A stretch of DNA of 64,000 bases, from positions 4,843,001-4,907,000 of the forward strand of contig NZ_CP043476.1 of assembly GCF_009769165.1 (NCBI RefSeq), in the 5' to 3' direction. Positions within the stretch are counted from its first letter, which is position 1, and each line of letters opens with the position of its first letter. Under the pieces are notes generated by a model. It saw only the letters and a program-made list of their open reading frames with translations. It made no database searches and was not told the origin of the DNA. Made by a program: the position numbers and the translations under genes. The stretch comes from Xanthomonas hyacinthi. GTDB taxonomy: Bacteria; Pseudomonadota; Gammaproteobacteria; Xanthomonadales; Xanthomonadaceae. This document shows positions 51,139 to 64,000 of this stretch, one piece after another.

Positions 51139-53988
51139 TCAGAACCAGTGGCGCTCCTCGCCCGGCCCGGCGATGTTGCCGACGCAGCGCCCGCACAGTT
51201 CCGGGTGCGCCGGATCCACGCCCACGTCGGCGCGGTGGTGCCAGCAGCGCACGCACTTGTGCTTGGCGGTGGCCTGCGCGCTGACGAAGATCTCGTCGGT
51301 GCTGGCCTCGCGCACCACCACGTCGCCGCTGATGAACAGGAAGCGCAGTTCCTCCTGCAGCGGCTGCAGCTTGGCCGCGGTCTGCGCGTCGGCGGCAACG
51401 GTGATCTCCGCCTCCAGCGCCGCGCCGATCACGCCATTGCTGCGCATCGGCTCCAGCACCTTGGCCACCTGCTCGCGCAGCGCCAGCAGCTGCTCGAAAT
51501 CGGCCGCGCCCAGTGCGGCGTCCTCCGGCAGCGGCGCCAGGCCTTCGTACCAGGTCGCGAACAGCACGTTGCCGACATGCGCGCCGGGCAGGTAACCCCA
51601 CAGTTCGTCGGCGGTGAAGCTCAGGATCGGCGCGATCCAGCGCACGAACGCCTCGGCGACATGGAACATCGCGCTCTGCGCCGAACGCCGGCCGTGCGAG
51701 TCCTCGGCCATCGTGTACAGCCGGTCCTTGGTCACGTCCAGGTACAGCGAGCCCAGGTCCACGCTGCAGAAGTTCAGCAGCGCCTGCACGATCGCGGCGA
51801 AGTCGTAGCGCGCGTAGGCGGCCTTGATCTGCTCCTGCACCTCGTAGGCGCGATGCACGATCCAGCGGTCCAGCGCCACCAGCTCCGGCAAGGTCCGCAG
51901 GTGCACGGCCGGATTGAAGCCGTGCAGGTTGCCGAGCAGGAAGCGCGCGGTGTTGCGCAGGCGCCGGTAGGCGTCCGAGTTGCGCTTGAGGATCTCCTGC
52001 GACAGCGACATCTCGCTGCTGTAGTCGCTGGAGGCGATCCACAGGCGCAGGATGTCCGCGCCCAGCGTCTTCATGATGTCCTGCGGCTCGATGCCGTTGC
52101 CCAGCGACTTGGACATCTTGCGTCCGTGCTCGTCGATGGTGAAGCCGTGGGTCAGGCACTGCCGGTACGGCGCCGCCTGGTCCAGCGCCACGCCGGTCAG
52201 CAGCGAGGACTGGAACCAGCCGCGGTGCTGGTCCGAGCCTTCCAGGTACAGGTCGGCCGGCTTGGGGATGCCGCGCTCGGCCAGCACCGTCTCGTGGGTC
52301 ACGCCCGAGTCGAACCACACGTCGAGGATGTCGGTGATCTTGTCGTAGTCGGCAGCTTCGGCGCCAAGCAGCTCGGCGGCGTCGAGCGTGTACCACACGT
52401 CCACCCCGCCCTCCTCGACCAGGTCGGCGACCTGGCGCATCAGCTCGGTGCTGCGCGGGTGCGGCTCGCCGGTCTCGCGGTGCACGAACAGCGCGATCGG
52501 CACGCCCCAGGTGCGCTGCCGGGAGATGGTCCAGTCCGGGCGCCCGGCGACCATGCCGGCGATGCGCGCCTGGCCCCAGGCCGGGTACCAGTGCACGCCC
52601 TCGATCGCCTGCAGCGCATCGGCACGCAGGTTGGCCTGCTCCATCGAGATGAACCACTGCGGGGTGGCGCGGAACGCGATCGGGGTCTTGTGCCGCCAGC
52701 AGTGCGGATAGCTGTGAACCATCGTCGCGCGCGCCAGCAGCGCGCCGCGCGCGGCGAGCACATCGCCGATCACGTCGTTGGCCTTCCAGATGTGCAGCCC
52801 GGCCAGTTCGACCCCATCGACGCCCGGCGTCGACGGCAGGTAGACGCCACGCGCGTCGATCGGATTGATCTGCGCGGCGCTATAGCGCTCGATCAGCCCG
52901 TACTGCCTGGCCGCCACGTAGTCTTCCTGGCCGTGGCCCGGTGCGGTGTGCACCGCGCCGGTACCGTCCTCGTCGGACACATGGTCGCCGAGGATCAGCG
53001 GGATGTCGCGCGTGTCGTAGCCGTTGCCGGGCGCGGCGAACGGATGCGCCAGCACCTGGTGTTCCAGCGCCGCACCGGCGACGCGGCCGTGCACCACCAC
53101 CTCGGCGACGCCGTAGCGTTGCAGCACGCGCTCGGCCAGCGCATCGGCCAGCACCAGCCAGCGGCGGCGGCCGGCGTGCGCCGGGCCTTCGACCAAGGCG
53201 TAGCTCAGCTCCGGCCCCAGCGACACCGCCAGCGAGGCCGGCAGCGTCCACGGCGTGGTGGTCCAGATCGGCACCGCGACCTCGACATCCTCCGGCAGCG
53301 CGACGCCGAACGCGGCGGCCAGCGCCGCGCCGTCGCGCGCCGGGTAGGCCACGTCCACGGTCGGCGACTGCTTGTCGGCGTACTCGATCTCCGCCTCGGC
53401 CAGCGCCGAGCCGCAATCGAAGCACCAGTGCACCGGCTTCACCCCGCGGGTCAGGTGGCCGTTGTCGACGATCCTGGCCAGCGCGCGCATCTCGTTGGCT
53501 TCGAAATGGAAATCGAGCGTGCGGTACGGGTTGTCCCAGTCGCCGATCACGCCCAGGCGCTTGAAATCGCGGCGCTGGATGTCGATCTGCTCGTTGGCGT
53601 ATTCGCGGCACTTCTGCCGGAACTGCGCCGCATCCAGCTTGACCCCGACCTTGCCGTACTTCTTCTCGATCGCGATCTCGATCGGCAGGCCATGGCAGTC
53701 CCAGCCCGGGATGTACGGCGCATCGAAGCCGGCCAGATACTTGGACTTGACGATGATGTCCTTGAGGATCTTGTTGACCGCATGGCCGAGATGGATCGCG
53801 CCGTTGGCGTACGGCGGGCCGTCGTGCAGCACGAACAGCGGCCGGCCCTGCGCGTTGTCGCGCAGCTGCGCGTACAGCCCCTCGCTCTCCCAGCGGGCCA
53901 GCGTGTCCGGCTCGCGCTTGGGCAGATCGCCGCGCATCGGAAAGTCCGTCGCCGGCAGGTTGAGGGTGGCTTTGTAGTCCTGGGTCAC
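51139..53988 (-). CDS. ileS: Isoleucyl-tRNA synthetase
   Basis: A 949-residue class I aminoacyl-tRNA synthetase. The HIGH signature appears as [15 protein letters not shown] near residue 68 and the KMSKS loop as [16 protein letters not shown]. The editing (CP1) domain includes [17 protein letters not shown]. The C-terminal zinc finger has the Cys pairs in [15 protein letters not shown] and [12 protein letters not shown], with EERHWF at the end. Length fits proteobacterial type 1 IleS. It follows ribF by 6 bp, so ribF-ileS-lspA-ispH is probably one operon. Confidence 0.98.
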   Translation of the reverse strand: MTQDYKATLNLPATDFPMRGDLPKREPDTLARWESEGLYAQLRDNAQGRPLFVLHDGPPYANGAIHLGHAVNKILKDIIVKSKYLAGFDAPYIPGWDCHGLPIEIAIEKKYGKVGVKLDAAQFRQKCREYANEQIDIQRRDFKRLGVIGDWDNPYRTLDFHFEANEMRALARIVDNGHLTRGVKPVHWCFDCGSALAEAEIEYADKQSPTVDVAYPARDGAALAAAFGVALPEDVEVAVPIWTTTPWTLPASLAVSLGPELSYALVEGPAHAGRRRWLVLADALAERVLQRYGVAEVVVHGRVAGAALEHQVLAHPFAAPGNGYDTRDIPLILGDHVSDEDGTGAVHTAPGHGQEDYVAARQYGLIERYSAAQINPIDARGVYLPSTPGVDGVELAGLHIWKANDVIGDVLAARGALLARATMVHSYPHCWRHKTPIAFRATPQWFISMEQANLRADALQAIEGVHWYPAWGQARIAGMVAGRPDWTISRQRTWGVPIALFVHRETGEPHPRSTELMRQVADLVEEGGVDVWYTLDAAELLGAEAADYDKITDILDVWFDSGVTHETVLAERGIPKPADLYLEGSDQHRGWFQSSLLTGVALDQAAPYRQCLTHGFTIDEHGRKMSKSLGNGIEPQDIMKTLGADILRLWIASSDYSSEMSLSQEILKRNSDAYRRLRNTARFLLGNLHGFNPAVHLRTLPELVALDRWIVHRAYEVQEQIKAAYARYDFAAIVQALLNFCSVDLGSLYLDVTKDRLYTMAEDSHGRRSAQSAMFHVAEAFVRWIAPILSFTADELWGYLPGAHVGNVLFATWYEGLAPLPEDAALGAADFEQLLALREQVAKVLEPMRSNGVIGAALEAEITVAADAQTAAKLQPLQEELRFLFISGDVVVREASTDEIFVSAQATAKHKCVRCWHHRADVGVDPAHPELCGRCVGNIAGPGEERHWF

Positions 53989-53994
53989 GGGGAT

Positions 53995-55023
53995 TTACCG
54001 GTCGGTGGTCTTCATTGGGGAGTCCGCGCGCGGCGGCGCGGGCTTGTGCGCGCGGCTTGCGCCATCGGCGTCCGCGCGCGGCGGCGCGGGTTGCTGCGCG
54101 GACGCGAGCAGGCGCCGCGCCAGTGCGGCGTCGCGGTGCATCTGTTCGGTCAGCGCTGCCAGATCGGAGAACGTTTCCTCGTCGCGCAGCTTGGCGACGA
54201 ATTCCACGGCGATGTGGCGTCCGTACAGGTCGCCCTGGAAATCGAACAGGTGCGCTTCCAGCAGCGGCTCCACGCCCTGCACGGTCGGCCGCGTGCCGAA
54301 GCTGGACACCGACGGCCACGGCTGTTCGCCCACCCCGTGCACCCAGGTCGCGTAGATGCCCGACAGCGCCGGCGTGCGCAGGAAGCGCAGGTTGGCGGTG
54401 GGATAGCCGAGGGTGCGCCCGAGCTGCTTGCCGCGCACCACGCGGCCGTCGATCGCGTACGCGCGGCCGAGCAGTTCGGCGGCATGCGCGAACTCGCCGG
54501 TCACCAGCAGTTCGCGGATGCGGGTGCTGGAAATGCGTTCTTCGCGCAGGTGCACCGGCTCGATCTCGCCGGCGCTGAAGCCCAGTTGCGCGCCCATCTC
54601 GCGCAGCAGCGCGATGTCGCCGCCGCGCTTGTGGCCGAAACGGAACGCCGGGCCGATCCACACCTCGCGCGCCTGCAGCCGATCGACCAGGGTGCGCCGC
54701 ACGAAGTCCTGCGCGCTCATCGACGACAGGCGCAGATCGAAGCGCAGCAGGCCCACGCTGTCCACGCCGAGCTGCTGCAGGCCTTCGACCTTGGCCCGCG
54801 CCAGGGTCAGCCGCGGCGGCGGCGCGGCCGGCGCGAAGAACTCGCGCGGCAGCGGCTCGAAGCTCAACGCCACCGCCGGCACGCCCAGCGCGCGGGCACG
54901 CGCCAGCGCATGGCGCACCAGCGCACGGTGGCCCAGATGCAGGCCATCGAAGGCGCCGATGCAGACCACGCTTCCCTGCGGGAACAAAGTCCCGCCCTCG
55001 ACGTCTCTAAACAGCCTGCTCAT
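53995..55023 (-). CDS. ribF: Bifunctional riboflavin kinase / FAD synthetase
   Basis: A 342-residue enzyme that makes FMN and then FAD. The N-terminal adenylyltransferase has GAFDGLHLGHRALV and EERISSTRIRELL; the C-terminal kinase has GRVVRGKQLGRTLGYPTANL, GIYATWVHG and EAHLFDFQGDLYG. The C-terminal tail beyond residue 310 holds a repeated PAPPRAD motif from a short DNA duplication and is not part of the known fold. Met 55023 is used because homology begins MSRLFRDVEGG. It is the first gene of the ileS operon. Confidence 0.96.
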   Translation of the reverse strand: MSRLFRDVEGGTLFPQGSVVCIGAFDGLHLGHRALVRHALARARALGVPAVALSFEPLPREFFAPAAPPPRLTLARAKVEGLQQLGVDSVGLLRFDLRLSSMSAQDFVRRTLVDRLQAREVWIGPAFRFGHKRGGDIALLREMGAQLGFSAGEIEPVHLREERISSTRIRELLVTGEFAHAAELLGRAYAIDGRVVRGKQLGRTLGYPTANLRFLRTPALSGIYATWVHGVGEQPWPSVSSFGTRPTVQGVEPLLEAHLFDFQGDLYGRHIAVEFVAKLRDEETFSDLAALTEQMHRDAALARRLLASAQQPAPPRADADGASRAHKPAPPRADSPMKTTDR

Positions 55024-55167
55024 TCCTCGTTCCGAAGCGCCGGCGCGCGCGTGCCCGCCGATGATGCGTAACCGTCGAGTATAGCGGGGAGTGGCAGGCC
55101 TCGGGACGGCAGGGCCGCCCGAGGAATCGCCGCCAAGCGATCGGTCCGGGACGGGCAAGCACCGCTT

Positions 55168-55237
55168 TTCTGTGGGAGGGGCTTCAGCCCCGACGCCTTA
55201 CCGGGAAGGCATCGGGGCTGAAGCCCCTCCCACAGAA
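55168..55237. repeat. Perfect REP-type hairpin between murJ and ribF
   Basis: Two perfect 26-bp arms starting TTCTGTGGGAGGGGCTTCAG around a short loop with CCTTACCGGGAAGG. It is a GGCTTCAGCC-type member with a GGGG/CCCC variation in the stem. A run of AATCCCGAATCCCC-type sequence follows. Confidence 0.88.
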
Positions 55238-55267
55238 ATCCCGAATCCCCAATCCCCAATCCCGGCC

Positions 55268-56875
55268 CTAATGCTCCCTCAGATCCCGCGGCCGGAAGCC
55301 CAACGCCAGCAACGCCAGCAGATACACCGCGCCACCGCCGCCGACCAGCGCCAGCAGGCTGCCGATGCGGTGCCATTTGTCCATCGTGGTGAAGCCCGGC
55401 AGCCAGTGCAGGCCCAGCGCCAGCACCGCGGCCATCGCCGTGCAGGCCACGCCCAGCCGCAGCAGGTAGCCGGCCCAGCCCGGCCGCGGCCGGTACACCT
55501 CGGCGCGGCGCAGCCAGCGCCACAGCAGCGACAGGTTGATGTAGCTGGCCACCGCGCTGGCCAGGCCCAGCGCCAGGTGCAGGCCCGGCACCGCCGCCAG
55601 CGCCGCGCGCAGGCCCTGCGCGCGCAGCTCGGCCGGCACCCACAGCTGGTACAGGATCGCCAGGAACAGCAGGTTCAGCGCCATGTTCGCGACCAGCGCG
55701 ACCACGCCGGCGCGCACCGGAGTGCGCGTGTCCTGGCGCGAGTAGAACGCCGGCAGCAGCACCTTGAGCAGCGCGAACGCGGGCAGGCCGAAGCTCAGCC
55801 CGAACACCGACATCGCCGCCATGCGCGTGTCGAACGCGGTGAACTTGCCGTACTGGAACAGCGTGGCCACCAGCGGCTGGCTCAGCAGCATCAGCCCCAG
55901 CATCGCCGGCACCGCGATCAGCAGCGTGATGCGCAGGCCCCAGTCCAGCGCATTGGAGAACCCGACATGGTCGGTCTTGACGTGATGCCGCGACAGCGCC
56001 GGCAGGATCACCGTGCCCAGCGCCACGCCGAACACGCCCAGCGGCAGTTCCAGGAAGCGGTCGGCCTGCGACAGCCAGCTCTGCGAGCCGGCGAACAGGA
56101 ACGAGGCGATCACCGTATCCAGCAACAGGTTGATCTGCGCGATCGAGGAGCCGAACAGGGTCGGCACCATCAGGGTCAGCACGCGGCGCACGTCCGGATG
56201 CTGCCAGCCCCAACGCGGCAGGGTCAGCAGGTCGATGCCGCGCAGCGCCGGCAGCTGGAACAGCAACTGCAGCACGCCGGCGACCAACACCGCCCAACCC
56301 ATCGCCAGGATCGGCACCTCCAGCTTCGGCGCCAGCCACAGCGCGCCGGCGATCATGCACAGGTTGAGGATCACCGGCGTCAGCGCCGGCAGGCCGAAGC
56401 GGTTGAAGCTGTTCAAGGCGCCACCGGCCAGCGCGGTCAGCGACACGAACAGCAGGAACGGGAAGGTCAGCCGCAGCAGATCCACGATCAAGCCGAACTT
56501 GGCCGGATCGTCGCTGGACCCGGGATTGAACAGCAGCGCCACCTGCGGGGTGAAGATCAGCCCCAGCGCGGTGACCAGCAGCAGGATCCCGCCCAGGGTG
56601 CCGGACACTCGCGACATCAGGGCGCGCAGGCCGGCATGCGGCCGGGTTTCCTTGACCTCGGTGAACACCGGCACGAAGGCGGTGGCGAACGAGCCTTCCG
56701 CGAACAGCCGGCGCAGGAAGTTCGGAATGCGGAACGCGACCCAGAAAGCGTCGGTGGTCGCGTTGGCACCGAACGAAATGGTGATAGCCTGATCGCGTAC
56801 CAGCCCCAGCACGCGCGAGACCATGGTCATGCTGCTGAACGAGAGCAGCCCGCGGGACATGCGCGGCGCGCTCAT
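55268..56875 (-). CDS. murJ: Lipid II flippase MurJ
   Basis: A 535-residue polytopic inner-membrane protein with about 14 helices that flips lipid II for peptidoglycan synthesis. MOP-superfamily marks include FSSMTMVSRVLGLVRD at the start, the FGANATTDAFWVAFRIPNFL block, FAEGSFATAFVPVF and the QINLLLDTVIASFL helix. It is divergent from rpsT, the arrangement usual in gammaproteobacteria, with the rpsT promoter lying against its start. Confidence 0.97.
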   Translation of the reverse strand: MSAPRMSRGLLSFSSMTMVSRVLGLVRDQAITISFGANATTDAFWVAFRIPNFLRRLFAEGSFATAFVPVFTEVKETRPHAGLRALMSRVSGTLGGILLLVTALGLIFTPQVALLFNPGSSDDPAKFGLIVDLLRLTFPFLLFVSLTALAGGALNSFNRFGLPALTPVILNLCMIAGALWLAPKLEVPILAMGWAVLVAGVLQLLFQLPALRGIDLLTLPRWGWQHPDVRRVLTLMVPTLFGSSIAQINLLLDTVIASFLFAGSQSWLSQADRFLELPLGVFGVALGTVILPALSRHHVKTDHVGFSNALDWGLRITLLIAVPAMLGLMLLSQPLVATLFQYGKFTAFDTRMAAMSVFGLSFGLPAFALLKVLLPAFYSRQDTRTPVRAGVVALVANMALNLLFLAILYQLWVPAELRAQGLRAALAAVPGLHLALGLASAVASYINLSLLWRWLRRAEVYRPRPGWAGYLLRLGVACTAMAAVLALGLHWLPGFTTMDKWHRIGSLLALVGGGGAVYLLALLALGFRPRDLREH

Positions 56876-56899
56876 GCAGCGACCCTCTTGACAATTGGC

Positions 56900-56928
56900 T
56901 TGACGCAGTTGTTTAGAACCTTCATACT
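56900..56928 (+). promoter_or_regulatory. Candidate rpsT promoter
   Basis: TTGACG (56900-56905) and CATACT (56923-56928) are separated by 17 bp in an AT-richer stretch upstream of rpsT. A second TTGACA lies at 56888. Start of transcription would be near 56935. Confidence 0.55.
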
Positions 56929-56976
56929 CTCCCGCTTGTTTTTATCCACCACACAGCTTTCCAGGAAACCACCACC

Positions 56977-57249
56977 GTGGCCAATATCAAGTCCGCCAAG
57001 AAGCGCGCCAAGCAGACCGTCGTGCGCAACGCGCGCAATACGGCTCAGCGTTCGATGCTGCGCACCGCCGTCAAGAAGGTCATCAAGGCCCTGGACGCCA
57101 ACGACGCCGCCGGCGCCGAAGCCGCTTTCGCCGTTGCCCAGCCGATCCTCGACCGTTTCAGCTCGCGCGGTCTGATCCACAAGAACAAGGCTGCGCGCCA
57201 CAAGAGCCGCCTGACCGCCCGCATCAAGGCGATCAAGACCGCCGCCTGA
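56977..57249 (+). CDS. rpsT: 30S ribosomal protein S20
   Basis: A 90-residue basic, helical ribosomal protein that binds the 5' domain of 16S rRNA. The start is [20 protein letters not shown] after a GTG codon, and the end is [19 protein letters not shown] start is seen in this gene in several species and weakens initiation, which fits the known translational feedback of S20. AGGAAACC lies upstream. A strong terminator follows 45 bp after the stop codon. Confidence 0.98.
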   Translation: MANIKSAKKRAKQTVVRNARNTAQRSMLRTAVKKVIKALDANDAAGAEAAFAVAQPILDRFSSRGLIHKNKAARHKSRLTARIKAIKTAA

Positions 57250-57294
57250 CCGGCTGCGGTCGTTGCCGGAGGTGCCTGCGCTTCCGGCACTACG

Positions 57295-57321
57295 AAAAAG
57301 CCCGGCCTCGGCCGGGTTTTT
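57295..57321. terminator. Bidirectional terminator between rpsT and obg
   Basis: AAAAAGCCCGGCC / GGCCGGGTTTTT with a short loop. The symmetrical A and T runs let it serve both rpsT (plus) and obg (minus). Confidence 0.92.
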
Positions 57322-57373
57322 CGTGTGCGTGCGATCCGCTGCAGACCGCTGCGCGCCGGACCGGCCGCCGCGC

Positions 57374-58447
<1,074 letters not shown>

Positions 58448-58637
58448 TTAACAACCGGGAATGGGGAATGGTGAATCGAGAATCGGAAAAGCGAGCCGGC
58501 GCCGTGGCGTCGATTCTAAGTGGCGGCACCCAATCGGCAAAATCCGATCAGCTGCATGACCAGGCAGGGGAGCGAGCCGACGGGAACCGCTTTTGCCATT
58601 CCCGATTCCCCATTCCCGATTCCCAGCCAAAAAACAA

Positions 58638-58660
58638 AAACCCCGCCGAAGCGGGGCTTT
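58638..58660 (-). terminator. Intrinsic terminator of rplU-rpmA
   Basis: On the minus strand, AAAGCCCCGC TTCG GCGGGG then TTTTTGTTTTTT, 45 bp after the rpmA stop. The rest of the 58445-58704 gap holds purine-rich GGGAATGGGGAATGG-type tracts. Confidence 0.9.
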
Positions 58661-58704
58661 CGTCAGCAAGCCTGCGCCATGCGCAGGCCCTGGAGGCGAA
58701 ACGC

Positions 58705-58980
58705 TTACGCCTCGGCGGTCGCCGCTTCGGTCAGTACGCTGACGGTGCGACGCTTCTTGGCGCCCTTCACCGAGAACTCGACCTTGCCGTTCACCAGCGC
58801 GAACAGCGTGTGGTCGCGGCCCAGGCCGACGCCCGAACCCGGGTGGAACTGGGTGCCGCGCTGACGCACGATGATGTTGCCCGCCTCGATCGCCTGGCCG
58901 CCGAAGATCTTCACGCCCAGGTATTTCGGGTTGGAGTCGCGGCCGTTGCGCGAGGAACCTACGCCTTTTTTGTGTGCCAT
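58705..58980 (-). CDS. rpmA: 50S ribosomal protein L27
   Basis: A 91-residue ribosomal protein near the peptidyl transferase centre. The N-terminus [19 protein letters not shown] is that of L27, with [39 protein letters not shown] and [11 protein letters not shown] in order. It follows rplU by 12 bp, as in most bacteria. Confidence 0.98.
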   Translation of the reverse strand: MAHKKGVGSSRNGRDSNPKYLGVKIFGGQAIEAGNIIVRQRGTQFHPGSGVGLGRDHTLFALVNGKVEFSVKGAKKRRTVSVLTEAATAEA

Positions 58981-58992
58981 GACTGCTGCTCC

Positions 58993-59313
58993 TTACTTCT
59001 TGTCGCCACCGGCAATGCCGGTGATCTCGATTTCGGTGTAATGCTGCCGGTGCCCCTGACGCTTCATGTGGTGCTTGCGGCGGCGGAACTTGATGATGCG
59101 CACCTTGTCGGCGCGGCCATGGGCCACGACCTTCGCGGTGACGCTGGCGCCCTTCAGCGCGTCGCCGAGCTTGACGCCGTCGCTGTCGCCCAGCATCAGG
59201 ATGGTGTCGAACTTGATCTCGTTGCCGGCTTCGACTTCGAGCTTTTCCACGCGGAGCGTTTCGCCCTGCGCGACGCGGTATTGCTTACCGCCGGTTACCA
59301 GTACTGCGTACAT
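58993..59313 (-). CDS. rplU: 50S ribosomal protein L21
   Basis: A 106-residue ribosomal protein with the L21 start [20 protein letters not shown] and the conserved [20 protein letters not shown] and [11 protein letters not shown] end. It is the first gene of rplU-rpmA. The 294-bp spacer to uvrA (59314-59607) is divergent promoter DNA with no repeat or clear motif. Confidence 0.98.
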   Translation of the reverse strand: MYAVLVTGGKQYRVAQGETLRVEKLEVEAGNEIKFDTILMLGDSDGVKLGDALKGASVTAKVVAHGRADKVRIIKFRRRKHHMKRQGHRQHYTEIEITGIAGGDKK

Positions 59314-59607
59314 GACCAGACTTCCTCTGTAGTTATTGTGGTCGCCCCTGCCGTGCCTCTTCGGGCAGACAGGAGCGGAAGTGTAATGGCTTCAGCGGCT
59401 TAGGGTCAAGTCCCCACCCCGGCGCGGGCGCGGCCCCGGCAACCCGGCGCCAGCGGCTGAACCGGCCAGCCGGCGCGCGCCACGAATCCTGGCAAATCCG
59501 GCAATTGCCCCCACCTGACAAGCTGGGTACGCTGATCGATTGCCGCCCCCTCTCCGCCCCCACGCTGGCCCCGGGCTGACGCCCGGCCGGTACAACACGG
59601 ACTCCTC

Positions 59608-62567
<2,960 letters not shown>

Positions 62568-62571
<4 letters not shown>

Positions 62572-62999
62572 GCGCATCCCCCGCCGATTCCGCCACCACC
62601 ATCCCGCACAAGCCGCTGGCGCGCGTGCCGATCAGCGTGCGCTGGCGCGACATGGACAGCATGGGCCACGTCAACAACGCCAAGTACGTGTCCTACCTGG
62701 AAGAAGCGCGGGTGCGCTGGCTGCTGCGCGAAGGCTTCTCGATGCGCGACCGCATCGCCCCGGTGGTGGCCGCCACCAACCTCAACTACCGGCGCCCGAT
62801 CGTGTGGCCGAACGATATCCTGGTCGAGCTGTTCGTCGAGCGCATCGGCAGCAGCAGCATCACCGTCGGCCACCGCATCGTCGATCAGAAGGACGAGCGC
62901 GTGCTGCACTCGGACGGCAACGTCGTGGTGGTGTGGATCGACACCCAGACCGGCAAGAGCGTCCCGCTGCCGGACGATATCCGCGCGGTGTGTAGCTGA
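62568..62999 (+). CDS. Acyl-CoA thioesterase (4HBT family)
   Basis: A 143-residue hotdog-fold thioesterase. The family pattern is [20 protein letters not shown], where the Asp in RDMD is the likely catalytic residue, then [11 protein letters not shown] and [18 protein letters not shown]. It hydrolyses acyl-CoA of unknown chain length. Its start overlaps the uvrA stop, so it is translationally coupled to the repair gene, although no functional link is known. Confidence 0.93.
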
Positions 63000-63257
63000 T
63001 TGGGAAGCCGGGATTGGGGATTCGGAATTCGGGATTGGTAGACCCAATCCCACGCGGGATCGCCTTTCCGAATCCCCAATCCCGCCCCTTGTAGGCGGCT
63101 TCAGCCGCGACCGGCACCGCCCGAAAGCCCCTGACGCCGAAACCAGCCGGGGCACTGAAGCCATCCTGCAGCAAGACGTGTGGGAGCGACTTCAGTCGCG
63201 ACGCGCAGAACCGGACGAGTGCAGCGGCAATCGCACCACTGCACCGCAACGCAACCA
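63000..63257. repeat. Intergenic repeats before the copper chaperone gene
   Basis: Contains GGGATTGGGGATTCGG-type tracts at 63008-63035 and 63065-63085, a TTGTAGGCGGCTTCAGCC half arm at 63089-63110, and GTGGGAGCGACTTCAGTCGC at 63180-63200. Mixed half elements of both hairpin families lie side by side. No gene. Confidence 0.7.
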
Positions 63258-63743
63258 CTACGGCTTGCTAGCACTCACCTTCAACGCGCCCTGCACTTCG
63301 CGCCCATCTTCCAGCACGAAGGCGATCGGCAGGCTCGCGCCCTGGCGCAGCGGCTGCGCCGGCTGCATCAGCATCAAATGCAGGCCGCCGGGCTGCAGCA
63401 CCGCATCGGCACCGGCCGCCAGCGGCAGGCGTTCGATCTGGCGCATCTTGCTGACCCCGTCCACCTGCGTGGTCTGGTGCAGGCTCACCTCGGCGAACGC
63501 CGGGCTGCGCGCCGCCACCACCGCCAGCGCCTGCTTGCACGGGTTGTGCAGGCGGCCGAAGCCGGCGGCCATCGGCATCGCCGCGTTCGGCGGCAGCCGC
63601 ACCCAGCCGGCCTGCCATTGCGGCAAGCAGCCATCGGCCTTGCTCGCGGCCGGCGCCGCGGATGCGCTCCCCGACGCCGACACGGCCAGCCATGCCAGCC
63701 CGATGGCCAGCCCCCGTACGCATGCGAATGGTTTGAGCTTCAT
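63258..63743 (-). CDS. Periplasmic PCu(A)C copper chaperone
   Basis: A 161-residue exported protein of the PCu(A)C (DUF461) family, which carries Cu(I) in the periplasm, usually for oxidase assembly. A signal peptide (AIGLAWLAVSASGSASA) is followed by the cupredoxin-like fold. The copper-site residues can be placed: His/Met near GFGRLH, the SLHQT histidine, the KMRQIER Met, and GGLHLMLMQP for the last His-x-Met. Two Cys (DGCLP and NPCKQ) may form a disulfide. The cyo operon elsewhere in the window is one possible, unproven beneficiary. Confidence 0.88.
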   Translation of the reverse strand: MKLKPFACVRGLAIGLAWLAVSASGSASAAPAASKADGCLPQWQAGWVRLPPNAAMPMAAGFGRLHNPCKQALAVVAARSPAFAEVSLHQTTQVDGVSKMRQIERLPLAAGADAVLQPGGLHLMLMQPAQPLRQGASLPIAFVLEDGREVQGALKVSASKP

Positions 63744-63790
63744 GACTCTATGATAGCGGTCCCGCGCCGCGCCGCCTTCGAAAGCTCCGC

Positions 63791-64000
63791 ATGACCTCGC
63801 TGATCCAGGTTCTCGGCCACGGCCCCATCCGCCAGCTGCGCCTGGCGCGCGCGCCGGTCAACGCGCTCGACACCGCCCTGTGCGCCGACCTGGCCGCGGC
63901 CATCGCACAGGCGCAGGCCGACGCGGTGCACGCGCTGGTGCTGTCCGGCAGCGAGCGCATCTTCTCCGCCGGCATGTTCTCCGCCAGCATGGACGTGCCG
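63791..64000 (+). CDS. Enoyl-CoA hydratase/isomerase family protein (partial)
   Basis: The first 70 codons of a gene that continues past the window. The protein starts MTSLIQVLGHGPIRQLRLAR, followed by APVNALDTALCADLAAAIAQ, VHALVLSGSERIFSAGM and FSASMDVP. The order (N-terminal strand, NALD, LVLSG, FSAG) is that of the crotonase fold. Reaction type cannot be decided from this part. Confidence 0.88.
   Translation, partial: MTSLIQVLGHGPIRQLRLARAPVNALDTALCADLAAAIAQAQADAVHALVLSGSERIFSAGMFSASMDVP

Noticed and set aside
51064..55071. About 1,330-codon frame antisense to ileS and ribF
   Set aside because: No motif; fully explained by third-position GC of the conserved genes on the other strand.

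Overview
The window is high-GC chromosomal DNA from a gammaproteobacterium of the Xanthomonadaceae, most likely Xanthomonas or a close relative. The evidence is the housekeeping gene orders (ileS-lspA-ispH, rplU-rpmA-obg, murJ/rpsT), a toxin-like protein carrying the Xanthomonadales type IV secretion signal (XVIPCD), many intergenic hairpins built on GTGGGAGCGACTTCAGTCGC or TGTAGGAGCGGCTTCAGCCG, and scattered GGGAATGGGGAATGGG-type low-complexity DNA. I cannot name the species.

Layout. 1-4.15 kb: end of a chemotaxis operon (receptor tail, cheW, a REC-EAL c-di-GMP phosphodiesterase, cheR, cheB). 4.2-13.4 kb: mixed metabolism (gpmA, endonuclease V, two pirins of which one is frameshifted, cstA with its YbdD-like partner, a HAD phosphatase) separated by hairpins. 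13.7-15.8 kb: a two-gene unit, a secreted ankyrin-repeat protein followed by a GHSLGG lipase-like protein with an XVIPCD tail, read as an X-T4SS immunity/effector pair. 15.8-28.8 kb: a DUF819 membrane protein, S9 peptidase, OPT transporter, UbiM-like hydroxylase, MAPEG, DUF4019 and DUF805 proteins, an IS3 relic, radA and an M61 peptidase. 29-32.9 kb: the cyoABCD quinol oxidase operon.

33.3-47.7 kb: the most distinctive locus. A PAS/HTH regulator (YheO/DauR type) is divergent from a nine-gene run, preceded by a possible small ORF: S10 carboxypeptidase, TonB-dependent receptor, second S10 peptidase, a two-domain amidohydrolase, RidA, a Tat-exported PLP enzyme of the class V aminotransferase fold, a second RidA with a signal peptide, and two M61 metallopeptidases. 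Four of the junctions overlap by 4 bp (ATGA). Nearly all products are predicted to be exported. The inference is a periplasmic pathway that imports a peptide-like compound through the outer membrane, trims it and processes an imine-forming residue; the substrate is unknown. A perfect 15-bp inverted repeat overlaps the likely promoter.

47.7-49.5 kb: a lower-GC insert with one DUF4238 gene beside tRNA-Thr(CGT), with a diverged copy of the tRNA 3' end. 49.5-63 kb: core genes ispH, lspA, ileS, ribF, murJ, rpsT, obg, rpmA, rplU, uvrA and a thioesterase. The window ends with a PCu(A)C copper chaperone and the start of an enoyl-CoA hydratase-family gene.
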